Shown here piece by piece: positions 32,846 to 42,028 of a stretch of DNA of 46,317 nucleotides (position 1 is the first letter of the stretch; the number at the start of each line of letters is the position of its first letter). The position numbers and the translations under genes were made by a program. Where the stretch lies: contig JAGOQJ010000012.1 in NCBI GenBank assembly GCA_017991595.1, forward strand, positions 1 through 46,317, read 5' to 3'. This stretch comes from Candidatus Didemnitutus sp. GTDB taxonomy: Bacteria > Verrucomicrobiota > Verrucomicrobiia > Opitutales > Opitutaceae. Below the pieces are notes generated by a model. The model searched no databases. It was not told the DNA's origin and worked only from the letters and a program-made list of their open reading frames with translations.

Positions 32846-34056
32846 TGTCTCATCCCGTCCGCCCGTCATTTCCCATGCACTCGATATCCTCCCGCCGCGT
32901 TCGCGGCGCGTTCTTCCTTCTCCCGCCCGCCGCCGCGCTTCTCGTGGCCGGCCTGCTGCTCGCTGGTTGCGGCAAGCCGGCTACCGCACCTGCGGCCGCT
33001 CCTGCCGCCGAGGTCATCGCAGCCACGCTGCATCCGGAGACCGTCACCCTCACGCGCGAGTTGCCCGGGCGCACCGCCGCCTATGTGATCGCGGAGGTCC
33101 GTCCGCAGGTCAGCGGCATCGTGAAACGCCGGCTCTTCACCGAAGGCGCCAACGTCACCGCCGGCCAGGTGCTTTACGAGATCGATGACTCCACGCCGCG
33201 CGCCGACCTCGGCAGCGCCAAGGCCGCGCTCGCCCGCGCCCGCGCCGCGGCGGAGCTCGCCCGCCTCAACGCCGCCCGCGCCTCCGCCCTCGCCGAGACC
33301 GACGCGGTCAGCCGCCAGGATTACGAAAGCGCCGTCGCCACCCATCAGCAGGCGCAGGCCGAGATCCTCGCCGCCGAAGCCGCGGTCGCCCGCGCCGAAG
33401 TCACCCTCAGCTACACCCGCGTGACCTCGCCCATCGCCGGCCGCATCGGCAAATCCTCCGTCACCGAGGGCGCGCTCGTCACCGCCAATCAAGCCGGCGC
33501 CTTGGCGACCGTGCAACAACTCGCCCCCATCTACGTCGACGTCACCCAATCCAGCCGCGAGTGGCTGGAGCTCCGCCGCGAGCTCGACGCCGGCACCCTC
33601 TCCCGCACCGAGACGCCGGTGACCATCATGCTCGAGGACGGCACCCGCTACGCCCACCCCGGCAAGCTCGAGTTTACCGAGGTGGCGGTCGATCCCGCGA
33701 CCGGTGCCATTGCCCTCCGCATCACCGTGCCCAATCCCGACAATCTGCTGCTGCCCGGCATGTATGTCCGCGCCGTCATCGGCACCGCCGTGCGCGAGCA
33801 GGCGGTGTTGGTCCCGCAACAAGGCATCGCCCGCGATCCCCGGGGCAACACCACCGCGATGATCGTCTCCGCCGAAGGCATGGTCGAGCTCCGCCCCGTG
33901 CACGTCTCGCGCACCATCGGCGACCAGTGGCTCGTCGAGAGTGGCCTCGCTGCCGGCGACCGCGTCATCGTCCAAGGTCTCCAGAAAATCCGCCCCGGCA
34001 TGCCCGTGAAGGCCGTGGAAGCCACCGCCGCGAGCGCCCAGCCCGCCCGCCACTAA
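32845..34056 (+). CDS. RND efflux periplasmic adaptor (AcrA-like lipoprotein)
   Basis: The 403-residue product is a membrane fusion protein. An N-terminal signal with lipobox ('VAGLLLAGC') anchors it to the membrane; an ATG at 32875 gives a shorter leader, but 32845 overlaps the marR stop. Lipoyl-like half-motifs ('AEVRPQVSGIVKRRLFTEG' and 'YTRVTSPIAGRIGKSSVTEG') flank an alpha-hairpin rich in Ala/Arg. The beta-barrel and membrane-proximal domains follow ('NLLLPGMYVRAVIG', 'LVPQQGIARDPRG', 'VESGLAAGDRVIVQGLQKI'). It should connect the pump to the outer-membrane factor encoded downstream. A strong ribosome site for the next gene (AAGGAG, 34055-34060) overlaps its stop region. Confidence 0.94.
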   Translation: MSHPVRPSFPMHSISSRRVRGAFFLLPPAAALLVAGLLLAGCGKPATAPAAAPAAEVIAATLHPETVTLTRELPGRTAAYVIAEVRPQVSGIVKRRLFTEGANVTAGQVLYEIDDSTPRADLGSAKAALARARAAAELARLNAARASALAETDAVSRQDYESAVATHQQAQAEILAAEAAVARAEVTLSYTRVTSPIAGRIGKSSVTEGALVTANQAGALATVQQLAPIYVDVTQSSREWLELRRELDAGTLSRTETPVTIMLEDGTRYAHPGKLEFTEVAVDPATGAIALRITVPNPDNLLLPGMYVRAVIGTAVREQAVLVPQQGIARDPRGNTTAMIVSAEGMVELRPVHVSRTIGDQWLVESGLAAGDRVIVQGLQKIRPGMPVKAVEATAASAQPARH

Positions 34057-34068
34057 GGAGTCACCACC

Positions 34069-37000
34069 ATGGCCCGCTTCTTCATCGATCGTCCCATCTT
34101 CGCGTGGGTCATCGCCATCGTCATCATGATCGCCGGCGCGCTGTCCATCTCGCGCCTGCCGATCTCCCGTTACCCGACCATCGCGCCGCCGACGGTCTCG
34201 ATCAACGCCAGCTATCCCGGCGCCTCCGCGCAGGTGGTGGAGGAATCTGTCACCCAGATCATCGAGCAGAACATGAAGGGCCTCGACGGTCTGCTCTATA
34301 TGGCCGCCACGAGCTCCTCGAACGGCGCCGCGTCCATCACGCTCACCTTCGCCAGCGGCACCAACTCCGACATCGCGCAGGTGCAGGTGCAGAACAAGCT
34401 CCAGCTCGCCGTGCCGATGTTGCCGCAGATCGTCCAGCAACAGGGCATCAGCGTCACGAAGACCGGTGAAGGCTTCCTGCAGGTGCTCGGCTTCGTCTCC
34501 GAGGACGGCAGCATGACGCGCGAGGACATCTCGGACTTCATCTCCACCAACATCCTCGATCCGCTCTCGCGTGTGCCGGGCGTCGGTGGCACCCAGCTTT
34601 TCGGTTCGCGCTACGCCATGCGCATCTGGCTCGATCCGAACAAACTCGACGCCTACCAGCTCTCCACCGCGGAGGTCATCGCCGCCATCCAGGCGCAGAA
34701 CACCCAGGTGGCCGTCGGCCAACTCGGCGGCACGCCCGCAGCGCCCGGCCAGCAGCTCAACGCCACCATCAGCGCGCGCGGCCGCCTGCAAACGCCGGAG
34801 CAATTCCGCGCCCTCGTGCTGCGGAGCAACACCGGCGGCTCGGCGCTCCGGCTCGGCGATGTCGCTCGCGTCGAGATCGGCGGTGAGGATTACAGCGTCG
34901 TCAGCCGCTACAACGGCCAGCCCGCCAGCGGCGTCGCCGTCTCGCTGGCCACCGGCGCCAACGCTCTCCAGACCACGCGCAACGTCAGCAACCTGATGAA
35001 GCAGCTGGAGCCGTCCTTCCCGGCGGGCCTGAAGGTCGTGATTCCCTTCGACACCACGCCGTTCGTCTCCGTGGCCATTCAGGAAGTCGTGAAGACGTTG
35101 CTCGAGGCAATCGTCCTCGTGTTCCTGGTCATGTATCTGTTCCTGCAGAATTTCCGCGCCACGCTGATCCCCACCATCGCCGTGCCGGTGGTGTTGCTCG
35201 GCACCTTCGCCGTGCTCTCGGTGCTCGGGTTCTCGATCAACATGCTCACGATGTTCGCCATGGTGCTCGCGATCGGCCTGCTGGTCGATGACGCCATCGT
35301 GGTCGTCGAGAACGTGGAGCGCCTCATGACCGAGGAGGGTCTCTCCCCGCTCGAGGCCACGCGCAAGTCGATGGACCAGATCACCGGCGCGCTCGTCGGC
35401 ATCGGCCTCGTGCTTTCCGCCGTGTTCGTGCCGATGGCGTTCATGACCGGCTCCACCGGTGTCATCTACCGCCAGTTCTCCGGCACGATCGTGGCCGCCA
35501 TGGCGCTCTCGGTGATCGTCGCGATCGTCCTCACGCCCGCGCTCTGCGCGACGATGCTCAAGCCCATCGAGAAGGGGCACCATTACCACGACCGCGGCTT
35601 CTTCGCGTGGTTCAACAACCTCTTCGACCGCGGCAACTCGAACTACCAAGGCGTCGTGCGCCACATGCTCGGACGCCGCAAACGCTACCTCGCGTCGTTC
35701 CTCGCCGCGTTGGTCGTCATGGTCGTGCTTTTCCTGCGCCTGCCCACGGCGTTCCTCCCCGCGGAGGACCAGGGCGTGCTCTTCACCCTCATCCAGGCAC
35801 CTGTCGGCGCCACGCAGGAGCGCACGATGAAGGTCATCCAGGAAGTCGAGAAACACTTCCTCGAAAACGAAAAGGACTCGGTCGAGGCGCTCATGACCGT
35901 GCAGGGATTCAGCTTCGCCGGCTCGGGCCAGAACACCGGCCTCGCCTTCGTCCGCCTGAAGGATTGGGACCTGCGCAAGAAGGCCGAGCTCCAGCCCGAA
36001 GCCATCGCCGGCCGCGCCATGCGGCACTTCAGCCAGATCAAGGACGCCTTCGTCTACACCTTCTCGCCTCCGCCGGTCACCGAACTCGGCACCTCCGCCG
36101 GTTTCGTCTTCTACCTGCAGGACACCCTCGGCGCCGGACATGACGCACTCATGGCCGCGCGCAACCAGCTCCTCGGCGCCGCCCGCCAAAGCAAGCTCCT
36201 CGTCAACGTCCGCCCCGGCGGCCTCGAAGACACGCCAGAGCTGCGCATCGACATCGACAACGAGAAGGCCGCCGCCGTCGGCGTTCCGCCCGCGGAGATC
36301 AACACCACCCTCGGCGCAGCTTGGGGCGGCCGCTACATCGATGACTTCATCGACCGCGGTCGCGTGAAGCGCGTCTTCGTGCAGGCCGACGCACCCTACC
36401 GCATGGTGCCCGAGGACCTTCACCGCTGGTCCGTCCGCAACTCGCGCGGCGAGATGGTGCCCTTCTCCACCTTCGCCAACGCCCGCTGGGCCTACGGCTC
36501 ACCGCGCCTCGAACGCTACAACGGCGTGCCCTCGCTCCTCATCAACGGCGAAGGTGCCCCCGGCGTGAGCTCCGGCGACGCCATGGCCGAGATCGAGCGC
36601 ATCGCCTCCACCCTGCCCGCCGGCATGACCATCGCCTGGACCGGCACCTCGTATCAGGAGCGCGCCGCCGGCGCCCAAACGCCGCTGCTCTACTCGCTCT
36701 CGCTCGTCATCGTGTTCCTCTGTCTCGCCGCCCTCTACGAGAGCTGGACCATCCCCACCGCCGTGCTCCTCGCCGCCCCGCTCGGCATCCTCGGCGCCGT
36801 GCTCGCCAACTTCGTGCGCGGCATGGAGCGCGATGTTTACTTCCAAGTCGCGATGCTCACCACCGTCGGTCTCACGAGCAAGAACGCCATCCTCATCGTC
36901 GAGTTCGCCCGCGACAACATGTCCAGGGGCGTCGCCATGATGGATGCGATCATGGCCGCCGTGCGCGACCGCCTGCGTCCGATTCTCATGACCTCGCTCG

Positions 37001-37182
37001 CCTTCGGCCTCGGCGTGCTCCCGCTCGCCATCGCCAGTGGCGCCGGCGCCGGCGCCCAGCGCGCCATCGGCACCGGCGTGCTCGGCGGCATGCTCGTCGG
37101 CACCTTCCTCGGCCTGTTCTTCGTGCCGCTGTTCTTCGTCATCATCCTCCGTCTCTTCGGCCAGCGGCCGCAAAATCCATGA
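34069..37182 (+). CDS. RND multidrug efflux pump, HAE1/AcrB type
   Basis: The 1037-residue inner-membrane pump starts with the classic '[20 protein letters not shown]'. Proton-relay aspartates D407 and D408 in '[13 protein letters not shown]' fall at the same numbers as in E. coli AcrB, and the relay lysine is K938 in '[13 protein letters not shown]'. Two large periplasmic loops and twelve membrane segments are evident, and the end has the conserved '[16 protein letters not shown]'. It exports hydrophobic or amphiphilic compounds using proton motive force. SD AAGGAG is 8 bases before the ATG. The stop overlaps the start of the outer-membrane factor gene (ATGA, 37179-37182). Confidence 0.97.
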   Translation: MARFFIDRPIFAWVIAIVIMIAGALSISRLPISRYPTIAPPTVSINASYPGASAQVVEESVTQIIEQNMKGLDGLLYMAATSSSNGAASITLTFASGTNSDIAQVQVQNKLQLAVPMLPQIVQQQGISVTKTGEGFLQVLGFVSEDGSMTREDISDFISTNILDPLSRVPGVGGTQLFGSRYAMRIWLDPNKLDAYQLSTAEVIAAIQAQNTQVAVGQLGGTPAAPGQQLNATISARGRLQTPEQFRALVLRSNTGGSALRLGDVARVEIGGEDYSVVSRYNGQPASGVAVSLATGANALQTTRNVSNLMKQLEPSFPAGLKVVIPFDTTPFVSVAIQEVVKTLLEAIVLVFLVMYLFLQNFRATLIPTIAVPVVLLGTFAVLSVLGFSINMLTMFAMVLAIGLLVDDAIVVVENVERLMTEEGLSPLEATRKSMDQITGALVGIGLVLSAVFVPMAFMTGSTGVIYRQFSGTIVAAMALSVIVAIVLTPALCATMLKPIEKGHHYHDRGFFAWFNNLFDRGNSNYQGVVRHMLGRRKRYLASFLAALVVMVVLFLRLPTAFLPAEDQGVLFTLIQAPVGATQERTMKVIQEVEKHFLENEKDSVEALMTVQGFSFAGSGQNTGLAFVRLKDWDLRKKAELQPEAIAGRAMRHFSQIKDAFVYTFSPPPVTELGTSAGFVFYLQDTLGAGHDALMAARNQLLGAARQSKLLVNVRPGGLEDTPELRIDIDNEKAAAVGVPPAEINTTLGAAWGGRYIDDFIDRGRVKRVFVQADAPYRMVPEDLHRWSVRNSRGEMVPFSTFANARWAYGSPRLERYNGVPSLLINGEGAPGVSSGDAMAEIERIASTLPAGMTIAWTGTSYQERAAGAQTPLLYSLSLVIVFLCLAALYESWTIPTAVLLAAPLGILGAVLANFVRGMERDVYFQVAMLTTVGLTSKNAILIVEFARDNMSRGVAMMDAIMAAVRDRLRPILMTSLAFGLGVLPLAIASGAGAGAQRAIGTGVLGGMLVGTFLGLFFVPLFFVIILRLFGQRPQNP

Positions 37183-38594
37183 ACCGTCGCCTGCTTTTCC
37201 CGCTCGCCCTCGGCGCAGCGCTGCTCACCAGCGCCTGCTCCACTCTCGAGCCCGCCTTGCCGGAGGCCCGCGCCTCCGTGCCAAAAGAGTGGCCGCAAAC
37301 CGCAGCTTCGTCCCCTGCAGTTGCGGCCACTCCCAACCCCGCGGAGGACCTCGGCTGGCGCGATTTCTTCCGCGATCCGGCCCTGCAACAACTCGTCACG
37401 CTCGCGCTCGAGCAGAACCGCGACCTGCGCGTCGCCGTCCTCAACGTCGAGCGCGCGCGCTCCCTCTACCGCATCCAGCGCGCCGACCGCCTGCCCTCGA
37501 TCGCCGCCTCCGGCAGCCTCACGCGCTCCGGCGGTGAGTCGCTGCCCACGACCGACGCGTATCGCGCCGAGATCGGCACGACGAACTTCGAACTCGATCT
37601 GTTCGGCCGCGTGCACCAGCTCAACGCCGCCGCACTGCAAGGCTACCTCGCCAGCGAGGAAACCCGGCGCAGCGTCCACCTGACGCTCGTCGCCGAGGTC
37701 GCCCAGCTCTACCTCACGCTCGGTGCCGACCGTGAGTTGCTGCGCCTCTCCGAAGCGACCCTCGCCAGCCAGGAGGCCTCGCTGCGCCTGATCGAGCGCC
37801 GGCACGAACTCGGCGCCGTCTCCTCGCTCGACGTGAGCCAGGCCCGCACACTCGTCGAATCCGCCCGCGCCAGCGCCGCCAACTATGCCGGCATCGTCGC
37901 GGCCGACACCTCCGCCCTCGCCCTGCTCATCGGCCAACCGGTGCCAGCCGACCTGTTGCCCGCCGATTTCAAGGCGGAGAAACTCGCGCTGCTGCCCGTC
38001 GCCGCCGGCCTCGGCTCGGAGCTGTTGCTGCGCCGTCCGGATGTGCTCGCCGCCGAGCACCAGCTGCGCGCGGCCAACGCCAACATCGGCGCCGCGCGCG
38101 CCGCGTTCTTTCCCTCGATCACGCTCACCGCGGGCGTCGGCACGGCGAGCGACGATCTTTCGAACCTGTTCCACAGCGGCACCGGCGTCTGGAGCTTCGT
38201 GCCGCGGGTGACGGTGCCGATCTTCCAAGGCGGCCGCCTCCGCGCCAACCTCGGCACGGCCAAGGCCGACCGCGACATTGCGCTGGCCCGCTACGAACAG
38301 GCGATCCAAGCCGCGTTCCGCGAGGTCTCCGATGCGCTCGCCCTTACCGCCAGCCTGCAACGCCAGCGCGCCGCACTCGACGCGCTCGTCGCGGCCACGG
38401 CGCGCACGGTCGAGCTCTCGCAGGCCCGCTACGACGCCGGCCAGATCGGCTATCTGGCGTTACTCGACGCACAGCGCGCGCTCTTCGCCGCGCAGCAATC
38501 CCTCATCCGCAGCCAGACCGCCGAGCAGAGCAACCAAGTGGCGCTCTACAAGGCCCTCGGCGGCGGCTGGCGCGAGCAAACCGGCGCCGACTGA
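37179..38594 (+). CDS. RND outer-membrane factor, NodT/OprM-type lipoprotein
   Basis: The 471-residue protein has a lipoprotein signal ('[15 protein letters not shown]', lipobox Cys about 21). Two OEP repeats follow: '[21 protein letters not shown]', '[17 protein letters not shown]' and '[16 protein letters not shown]' in the first, and '[20 protein letters not shown]', '[18 protein letters not shown]' and '[18 protein letters not shown]' in the second. These are NodT-family signatures. It forms the outer-membrane exit duct for the adjacent pump. With the MarR, adaptor and pump genes it completes a four-gene operon, and a hairpin at 38628-38663 closes it. Confidence 0.95.
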   Translation: MNRRLLFPLALGAALLTSACSTLEPALPEARASVPKEWPQTAASSPAVAATPNPAEDLGWRDFFRDPALQQLVTLALEQNRDLRVAVLNVERARSLYRIQRADRLPSIAASGSLTRSGGESLPTTDAYRAEIGTTNFELDLFGRVHQLNAAALQGYLASEETRRSVHLTLVAEVAQLYLTLGADRELLRLSEATLASQEASLRLIERRHELGAVSSLDVSQARTLVESARASAANYAGIVAADTSALALLIGQPVPADLLPADFKAEKLALLPVAAGLGSELLLRRPDVLAAEHQLRAANANIGAARAAFFPSITLTAGVGTASDDLSNLFHSGTGVWSFVPRVTVPIFQGGRLRANLGTAKADRDIALARYEQAIQAAFREVSDALALTASLQRQRAALDALVAATARTVELSQARYDAGQIGYLALLDAQRALFAAQQSLIRSQTAEQSNQVALYKALGGGWREQTGAD

Positions 38595-38627
38595 GCCGCG
38601 CCACCGCCCGCACAAAGCGTTCCTGAC

Positions 38628-38663
38628 ACGCTGGCCCGGCCTTTCATTTGGCCGCGCCAGCGT
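38628..38663 (+). terminator. Terminator after the RND operon
   Basis: A 14-bp stem with one mismatch (38628-38641 paired with 38650-38663) and an 8-nt AT-rich loop begins 34 bases after the outer-membrane factor stop. A short TTTTT run follows at about 38668-38673. Position and structure fit a rho-independent terminator. Confidence 0.65.
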
Positions 38664-38737
38664 TCCCATTTTTGGGAAGACTTAATCCCGCTGCTGAACG
38701 GGCCCCCGTTGCCGCGCCCGGCAGAGAAACATGTTAG

Positions 38738-38753
38738 CCATTATATAAAATGG
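38738..38753. promoter_or_regulatory. AT-rich palindrome at the probable tolC-like promoter
   Basis: CCATTATATAAAATGG has perfect 5-bp arms (CCATT/AATGG) around ATATAA, which would serve as a -10 element. It is the only AT-rich patch in the 224-bp gap before the TolC-like gene. A repressor bound here would cover the -10; no good -35 hexamer was seen. Confidence 0.4.
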
Positions 38754-38818
38754 ACTTACAACAAATTCGTTCGCTGGCACAGCGGTTGCAAATGAGCAGG
38801 CACACTCGCACCTTCCCC

Positions 38819-40294
38819 ATGCTGCATTTCCGGCGCCTTTTCGCATTTTCCACCGCCCTCGGCCTGCTCTCCCTCGCCGCGCACGCGCAAACGGAGGCCA
38901 CGCCGGCGGCCCGCGAAAAGCTGACGCTGGATGACGCCATTCGCCGCGCCGTCGCGAAGAATTTCACCATCCAATCGGATGCTTTCAACGTCTCGATCGC
39001 CCGCGGCCGCGTGCTGGAGGAGCTGGGCCTGTTCGATCCGCAGCTGACCGGCACCTATTCCTACGGCGAGGACGAGATCGCCCCGACGACCAACCGCTCC
39101 GAGGCGGAAAGCTTCGAACTCGCGCTCGGCGGCACCATGCCGTGGGGCCTCACCTACTCGCTCGGCGCCGAGCAGGCGAAGTCGCGCGGCACGGCCTTCG
39201 CCGAGAGCTACGAGACCTTCGCGGGCCTGTCCGCGCGCCAGCCGATCCTGCGCGGCTTCGGTTTCGGCGCCACCACGGCGCAGATCCGCATCGCGCAAAC
39301 GAACCGCGCGATCTCCGAGTGGGCCTTCCGCCAGTCGATCATCGACACGGTCACGCGCGTCACCTTCGCCTACTACGAACTCAACTTCGCCCACGCCAAC
39401 CTGCGCAGTGCACTGCGTTCCCGCGAGCTCGCCGCGCAGCTGCTCAGCGAGAACGAAAAACGCTTCCGCGTCGGCGCCATGTCGGAGTTCGACGTCACCT
39501 CCGCGCGCTCCCGCCTCGCCAACCGCGAGGAGTCCATCCTCAACGCCGAGCGCCTCGTCCGCGAAGCCGAGAACACCCTCAAGGCCCTCATCTCCGACGA
39601 GCGTTCGCCGCGCCTGCTCGACTGGCATCTCGACATCGAGCCCATGACCACGCTGCCCGTCACCGTCGCCGACGCCGCGCTGGACTTCAAGGAGGCCCTG
39701 CAGAAGCGCCCCGACTACCAGCAGGCCCAGCTCGGCGTGAAGCGCAGCGACATCAACTTCCGTTACCAGCGCAACCAGATCCTCCCGCGCGTCGACCTCG
39801 TCGGCAGCTACGGCTACAGCGGCCTCGACGGCAACGACCGCATCGCCCGCCGCATGGTGCGCAACGAGGATTACCGCTCCTACAGCTACGGCGTGCAGGT
39901 CACCATCCCGCTCACCTTCACCTCCGAGCGTGGCCGCTACCGCGTCGCGAAGAACCAGCTCCGCCAGGCCGAGGTCGATCTCCAGCAACTCGAGCAATCC
40001 ATCGTCGTCGCCGTGGGCAATGCCGCCGCCAACATCGAGACCACGCGCAAGCGCGTCGAAGCCGCGCGCATCGCCCGCGAGCTCGGCCAGCAGGCGCTCG
40101 ACGCCGAGCAAAAACGGCTCCGCGCCGGCACCGGCAGCACGTTCTTCGTCGTCCAGCAGCAAGAAATCCTCGCCGCGCTCGAAGTCGCGGAACTCCGCGC
40201 CGAGTCCGACTACCGTCGCGCCGTCGCAGAATACGACCGGCAACTTGGCGTGACGCTCGAGAAGCTCAACATCGAGGTCGGACTGCCGAAGTGA
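38819..40294 (+). CDS. TolC-family outer-membrane protein
   Basis: The 491-residue product begins at the ATG 38819, giving a clean signal peptide ('RLFAFSTALGLLSLAAHA'); ATGs at 38750 and 38792 would add leaders before it. The OEP fold is visible as two helical repeats: 'LTLDDAIRRAVAKNFTIQ', 'RVTFAYYELNFAHANL' and 'RFRVGAMSEFDVTSARSRLA' in the first half, and 'RPDYQQAQLGVKRSDINFRY' and 'RLRAGTGSTFFVVQQQEIL' in the second. It is not a lipoprotein and differs from the NodT-type protein upstream, so it may serve another exporter. It has its own promoter region and a strong terminator. Confidence 0.92.
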   Translation: MLHFRRLFAFSTALGLLSLAAHAQTEATPAAREKLTLDDAIRRAVAKNFTIQSDAFNVSIARGRVLEELGLFDPQLTGTYSYGEDEIAPTTNRSEAESFELALGGTMPWGLTYSLGAEQAKSRGTAFAESYETFAGLSARQPILRGFGFGATTAQIRIAQTNRAISEWAFRQSIIDTVTRVTFAYYELNFAHANLRSALRSRELAAQLLSENEKRFRVGAMSEFDVTSARSRLANREESILNAERLVREAENTLKALISDERSPRLLDWHLDIEPMTTLPVTVADAALDFKEALQKRPDYQQAQLGVKRSDINFRYQRNQILPRVDLVGSYGYSGLDGNDRIARRMVRNEDYRSYSYGVQVTIPLTFTSERGRYRVAKNQLRQAEVDLQQLEQSIVVAVGNAAANIETTRKRVEAARIARELGQQALDAEQKRLRAGTGSTFFVVQQQEILAALEVAELRAESDYRRAVAEYDRQLGVTLEKLNIEVGLPK

Positions 40295-40320
40295 ATTTTA
40301 GTCAGTGTGTGTGTGTCCAG

Positions 40321-40346
40321 CAGGCGGCGCCGCGAGGCGCCGCCTG
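40321..40346 (+). terminator. Strong terminator after the tolC-like gene
   Basis: A perfect 11-bp stem (CAGGCGGCGCC / GGCGCCGCCTG) closes on a GCGA tetraloop and is followed by TTTGGTTT. It lies 27 bases after the stop codon at 40294. Confidence 0.85.
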
Positions 40347-40382
40347 TTTGGTTTCTGGCGCGCGGCTCGGACCCGTGCGCAA

Positions 40383-40404
40383 CGGCGGCGCGATCGCGCC
40401 GCCG
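40383..40404 (-). terminator. GC-rich palindrome at the end of the DUF1080 gene
   Basis: A perfect 22-bp palindrome without a separate loop (CGGCGGCGCGA mirrored around GATC) lies 8 bases beyond the stop of the convergent minus-strand gene. It may act as that gene's terminator, although no T-tract follows. Confidence 0.4.
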
Positions 40405-40411
40405 CGCCCCC

Positions 40412-41059
40412 TCAGAGGCTGCGCACCTTCACGTTGCGGAGCTCGACGCCCTCGCCCGTGAACACGATGCGTCCCGCGCGCAACCGGCCGAAATCCTTCA
40501 CGCTGGCCTGCGGGCTGGCCGCGACCGCCGCGCGCCACTCCGCCGTGTCGAGCATGTAGCTCGCGACCCGGTCGCCGTTGATGAAATACTCCACTTGGTT
40601 GCCGAACACGACGATCTTGGCCCGATACCAAACATCGAATTGCGGCGGGATCGCGCGATCGGGGGCGCGGAGACCGTTGCCGCCCAGCGCGTCGCCGTGG
40701 CCGGCCAGCAGCATCACCGGACCGCTCGCTTCCGGCGTGGCGGCCTCCTCGTCGGCGCGAAAGTGCACGGCGCCGCGACCGCCGGGCGCCACGCGCCAGT
40801 CGAATTGCAGCTCGAAATCGCCGAATTCCTCCGCGCTGGCGATCGCGACGCCCGCCGCCCCGGCGAGCGAGCCGTCCCGCACCTGCCAGTTGGCCGGCAG
40901 TTTGTTGCCGCCGAAGGCGCGCCAGTCCGAGGTGTCGCGACCATCAAAGAGGAGTTTCCATCCCTGCGAACGCTCGTAAGCAGTCAGTTTCGGTGCTTCG
41001 GCCGCCACTGCGCCCGCGCACCCCACCAAGGCCAGGAGGACCAGGATTCGTAGATTCAT
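40412..41059 (-). CDS. DUF1080 (3-keto-disaccharide hydrolase-like) exported protein
   Basis: The 215-residue protein starts at the ATG 41059-41057 with a signal peptide ('LRILVLLALVGCAGAVAA'; the Cys could be a lipobox). The rest is one DUF1080 domain, a concanavalin-like beta sandwich: 'GWKLLFDGRDTSDWRAFGG', 'WQVRDGSLAG', 'FGDFELQFDWRVAPGGRGAV' and 'EYFINGDRVASYML'. The family includes 3-keto-glycoside hydrolases that are abundant in Verrucomicrobia and Planctomycetes. An upstream GTG at 41158 would overlap the divergent gene and add a leader ahead of the signal peptide. No 3-keto sugar dehydrogenase is adjacent. Confidence 0.9.
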   Translation of the reverse strand: MNLRILVLLALVGCAGAVAAEAPKLTAYERSQGWKLLFDGRDTSDWRAFGGNKLPANWQVRDGSLAGAAGVAIASAEEFGDFELQFDWRVAPGGRGAVHFRADEEAATPEASGPVMLLAGHGDALGGNGLRAPDRAIPPQFDVWYRAKIVVFGNQVEYFINGDRVASYMLDTAEWRAAVAASPQASVKDFGRLRAGRIVFTGEGVELRNVKVRSL

Positions 41060-41151
41060 CGCCGCCAGCATGCGTTCCCGTCCCCACAGGTCAACAGCCG
41101 CGCCGCCGGCTTCGCACTTGCGGCGCGACGGCGACGGCGAATGCTCAGCCC

Positions 41152-41976
41152 ATGCCACGGATTCCCTTGGAGGACAATTTTACTGACGTCATCGGCAAAG
41201 CCCAGCGCGGCCTGCGCCTGAGCGATGCCGACCTGACGGCCAAGGCCGGCATCAGCGCCGCCGAGCTCGCCGCCCTGCACAAGGGCGAGATCCGCGACCG
41301 CCCGCTGCGCGCCGTCGCGCGCGCCCTCCAGCTCAACCCCGCCGCGCTGCTCTCGCTCGCGCGCAAGGAATGGTATCCCGAGCAACCGCTCTTCCCGCGC
41401 GGCTTCGCGATGTTCAACACCGCCTACGGCGACATGACGGTGAACAGCTACCTCGTGTGGGACGCGAAGACGCGTCTCGCCGCCGCGTTCGACACCGGCG
41501 CCGACGCCACCGCCCTGCTCGACACCATCGCCGCGGAGAAACTCACGCTGCGCATGATCTTCCTCACCCACACGCACGAGGATCACATCGCCGATCTTTC
41601 CCGCCTCGCCACCGCGACCGGCGCGCCCGTCTGGTCCAGCGAACGCGAGCCGGCGTCCTTCCCCGGCGCGCAGACCTTCGCCGAGAACGCGCATTTCCAC
41701 CTCGGCGAGCTGGCCATCAAGACGCTTCTCACCTGGGGACATTCGCCGGGCCTGACCACGTTCTACATCACCGGGCTTTCCTGGCCGCTCGCCATCGTGG
41801 GCGATTCGATCTTCGCCGCCTCGATGGGTGGTAGTCAGGAGCATTACGCCGATCAGTGGACGAACAACCGGGAGAAAATCTTCCGCCTGCCCGCCGACAC
41901 CGTGCTCGCCCCGGGCCACGGCCCGTTGACGACCTTGAATCAGGAACGGCGCTACAACCCGTTCTTCGCGCGTTGA
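41152..41976 (+). CDS. Metallo-beta-lactamase-fold hydrolase with HTH-like N-terminus
   Basis: The 274-residue product from the ATG 41152 has two parts. Residues about 8-65 ('GLRLSDADLTAKAGISAAEL', 'RAVARALQLNPAALLSLA') look like an XRE-type helix-turn-helix. Residues about 75-274 are an MBL-fold hydrolase: 'THTHEDHIADL' supplies the HxHxDH zinc motif, with 'WGHSPG', 'IVGDSIF' and 'LAPGHGP' giving the remaining metal ligands. The hydrolase is of the glyoxalase II-like type; its substrate is unknown. The combination could be a regulator-enzyme fusion or an HTH remnant used for oligomerisation. Confidence 0.85.
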   Translation: MPRIPLEDNFTDVIGKAQRGLRLSDADLTAKAGISAAELAALHKGEIRDRPLRAVARALQLNPAALLSLARKEWYPEQPLFPRGFAMFNTAYGDMTVNSYLVWDAKTRLAAAFDTGADATALLDTIAAEKLTLRMIFLTHTHEDHIADLSRLATATGAPVWSSEREPASFPGAQTFAENAHFHLGELAIKTLLTWGHSPGLTTFYITGLSWPLAIVGDSIFAASMGGSQEHYADQWTNNREKIFRLPADTVLAPGHGPLTTLNQERRYNPFFAR

Positions 41977-42028
41977 AGCCCCGGCCCGCACGCCCCACCG
42001 CCGGCCCGACCCTCGCGGACGCCCTGCC

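Noticed and set aside
32866..36423. Very long minus-strand open frame opposite the RND adaptor and pump genes
   Set aside because: It mirrors a strongly supported gene pair, is rich in Gly, Asp, Glu, His and Arg as expected of antisense reading in GC-rich DNA, and has no recognisable domain.
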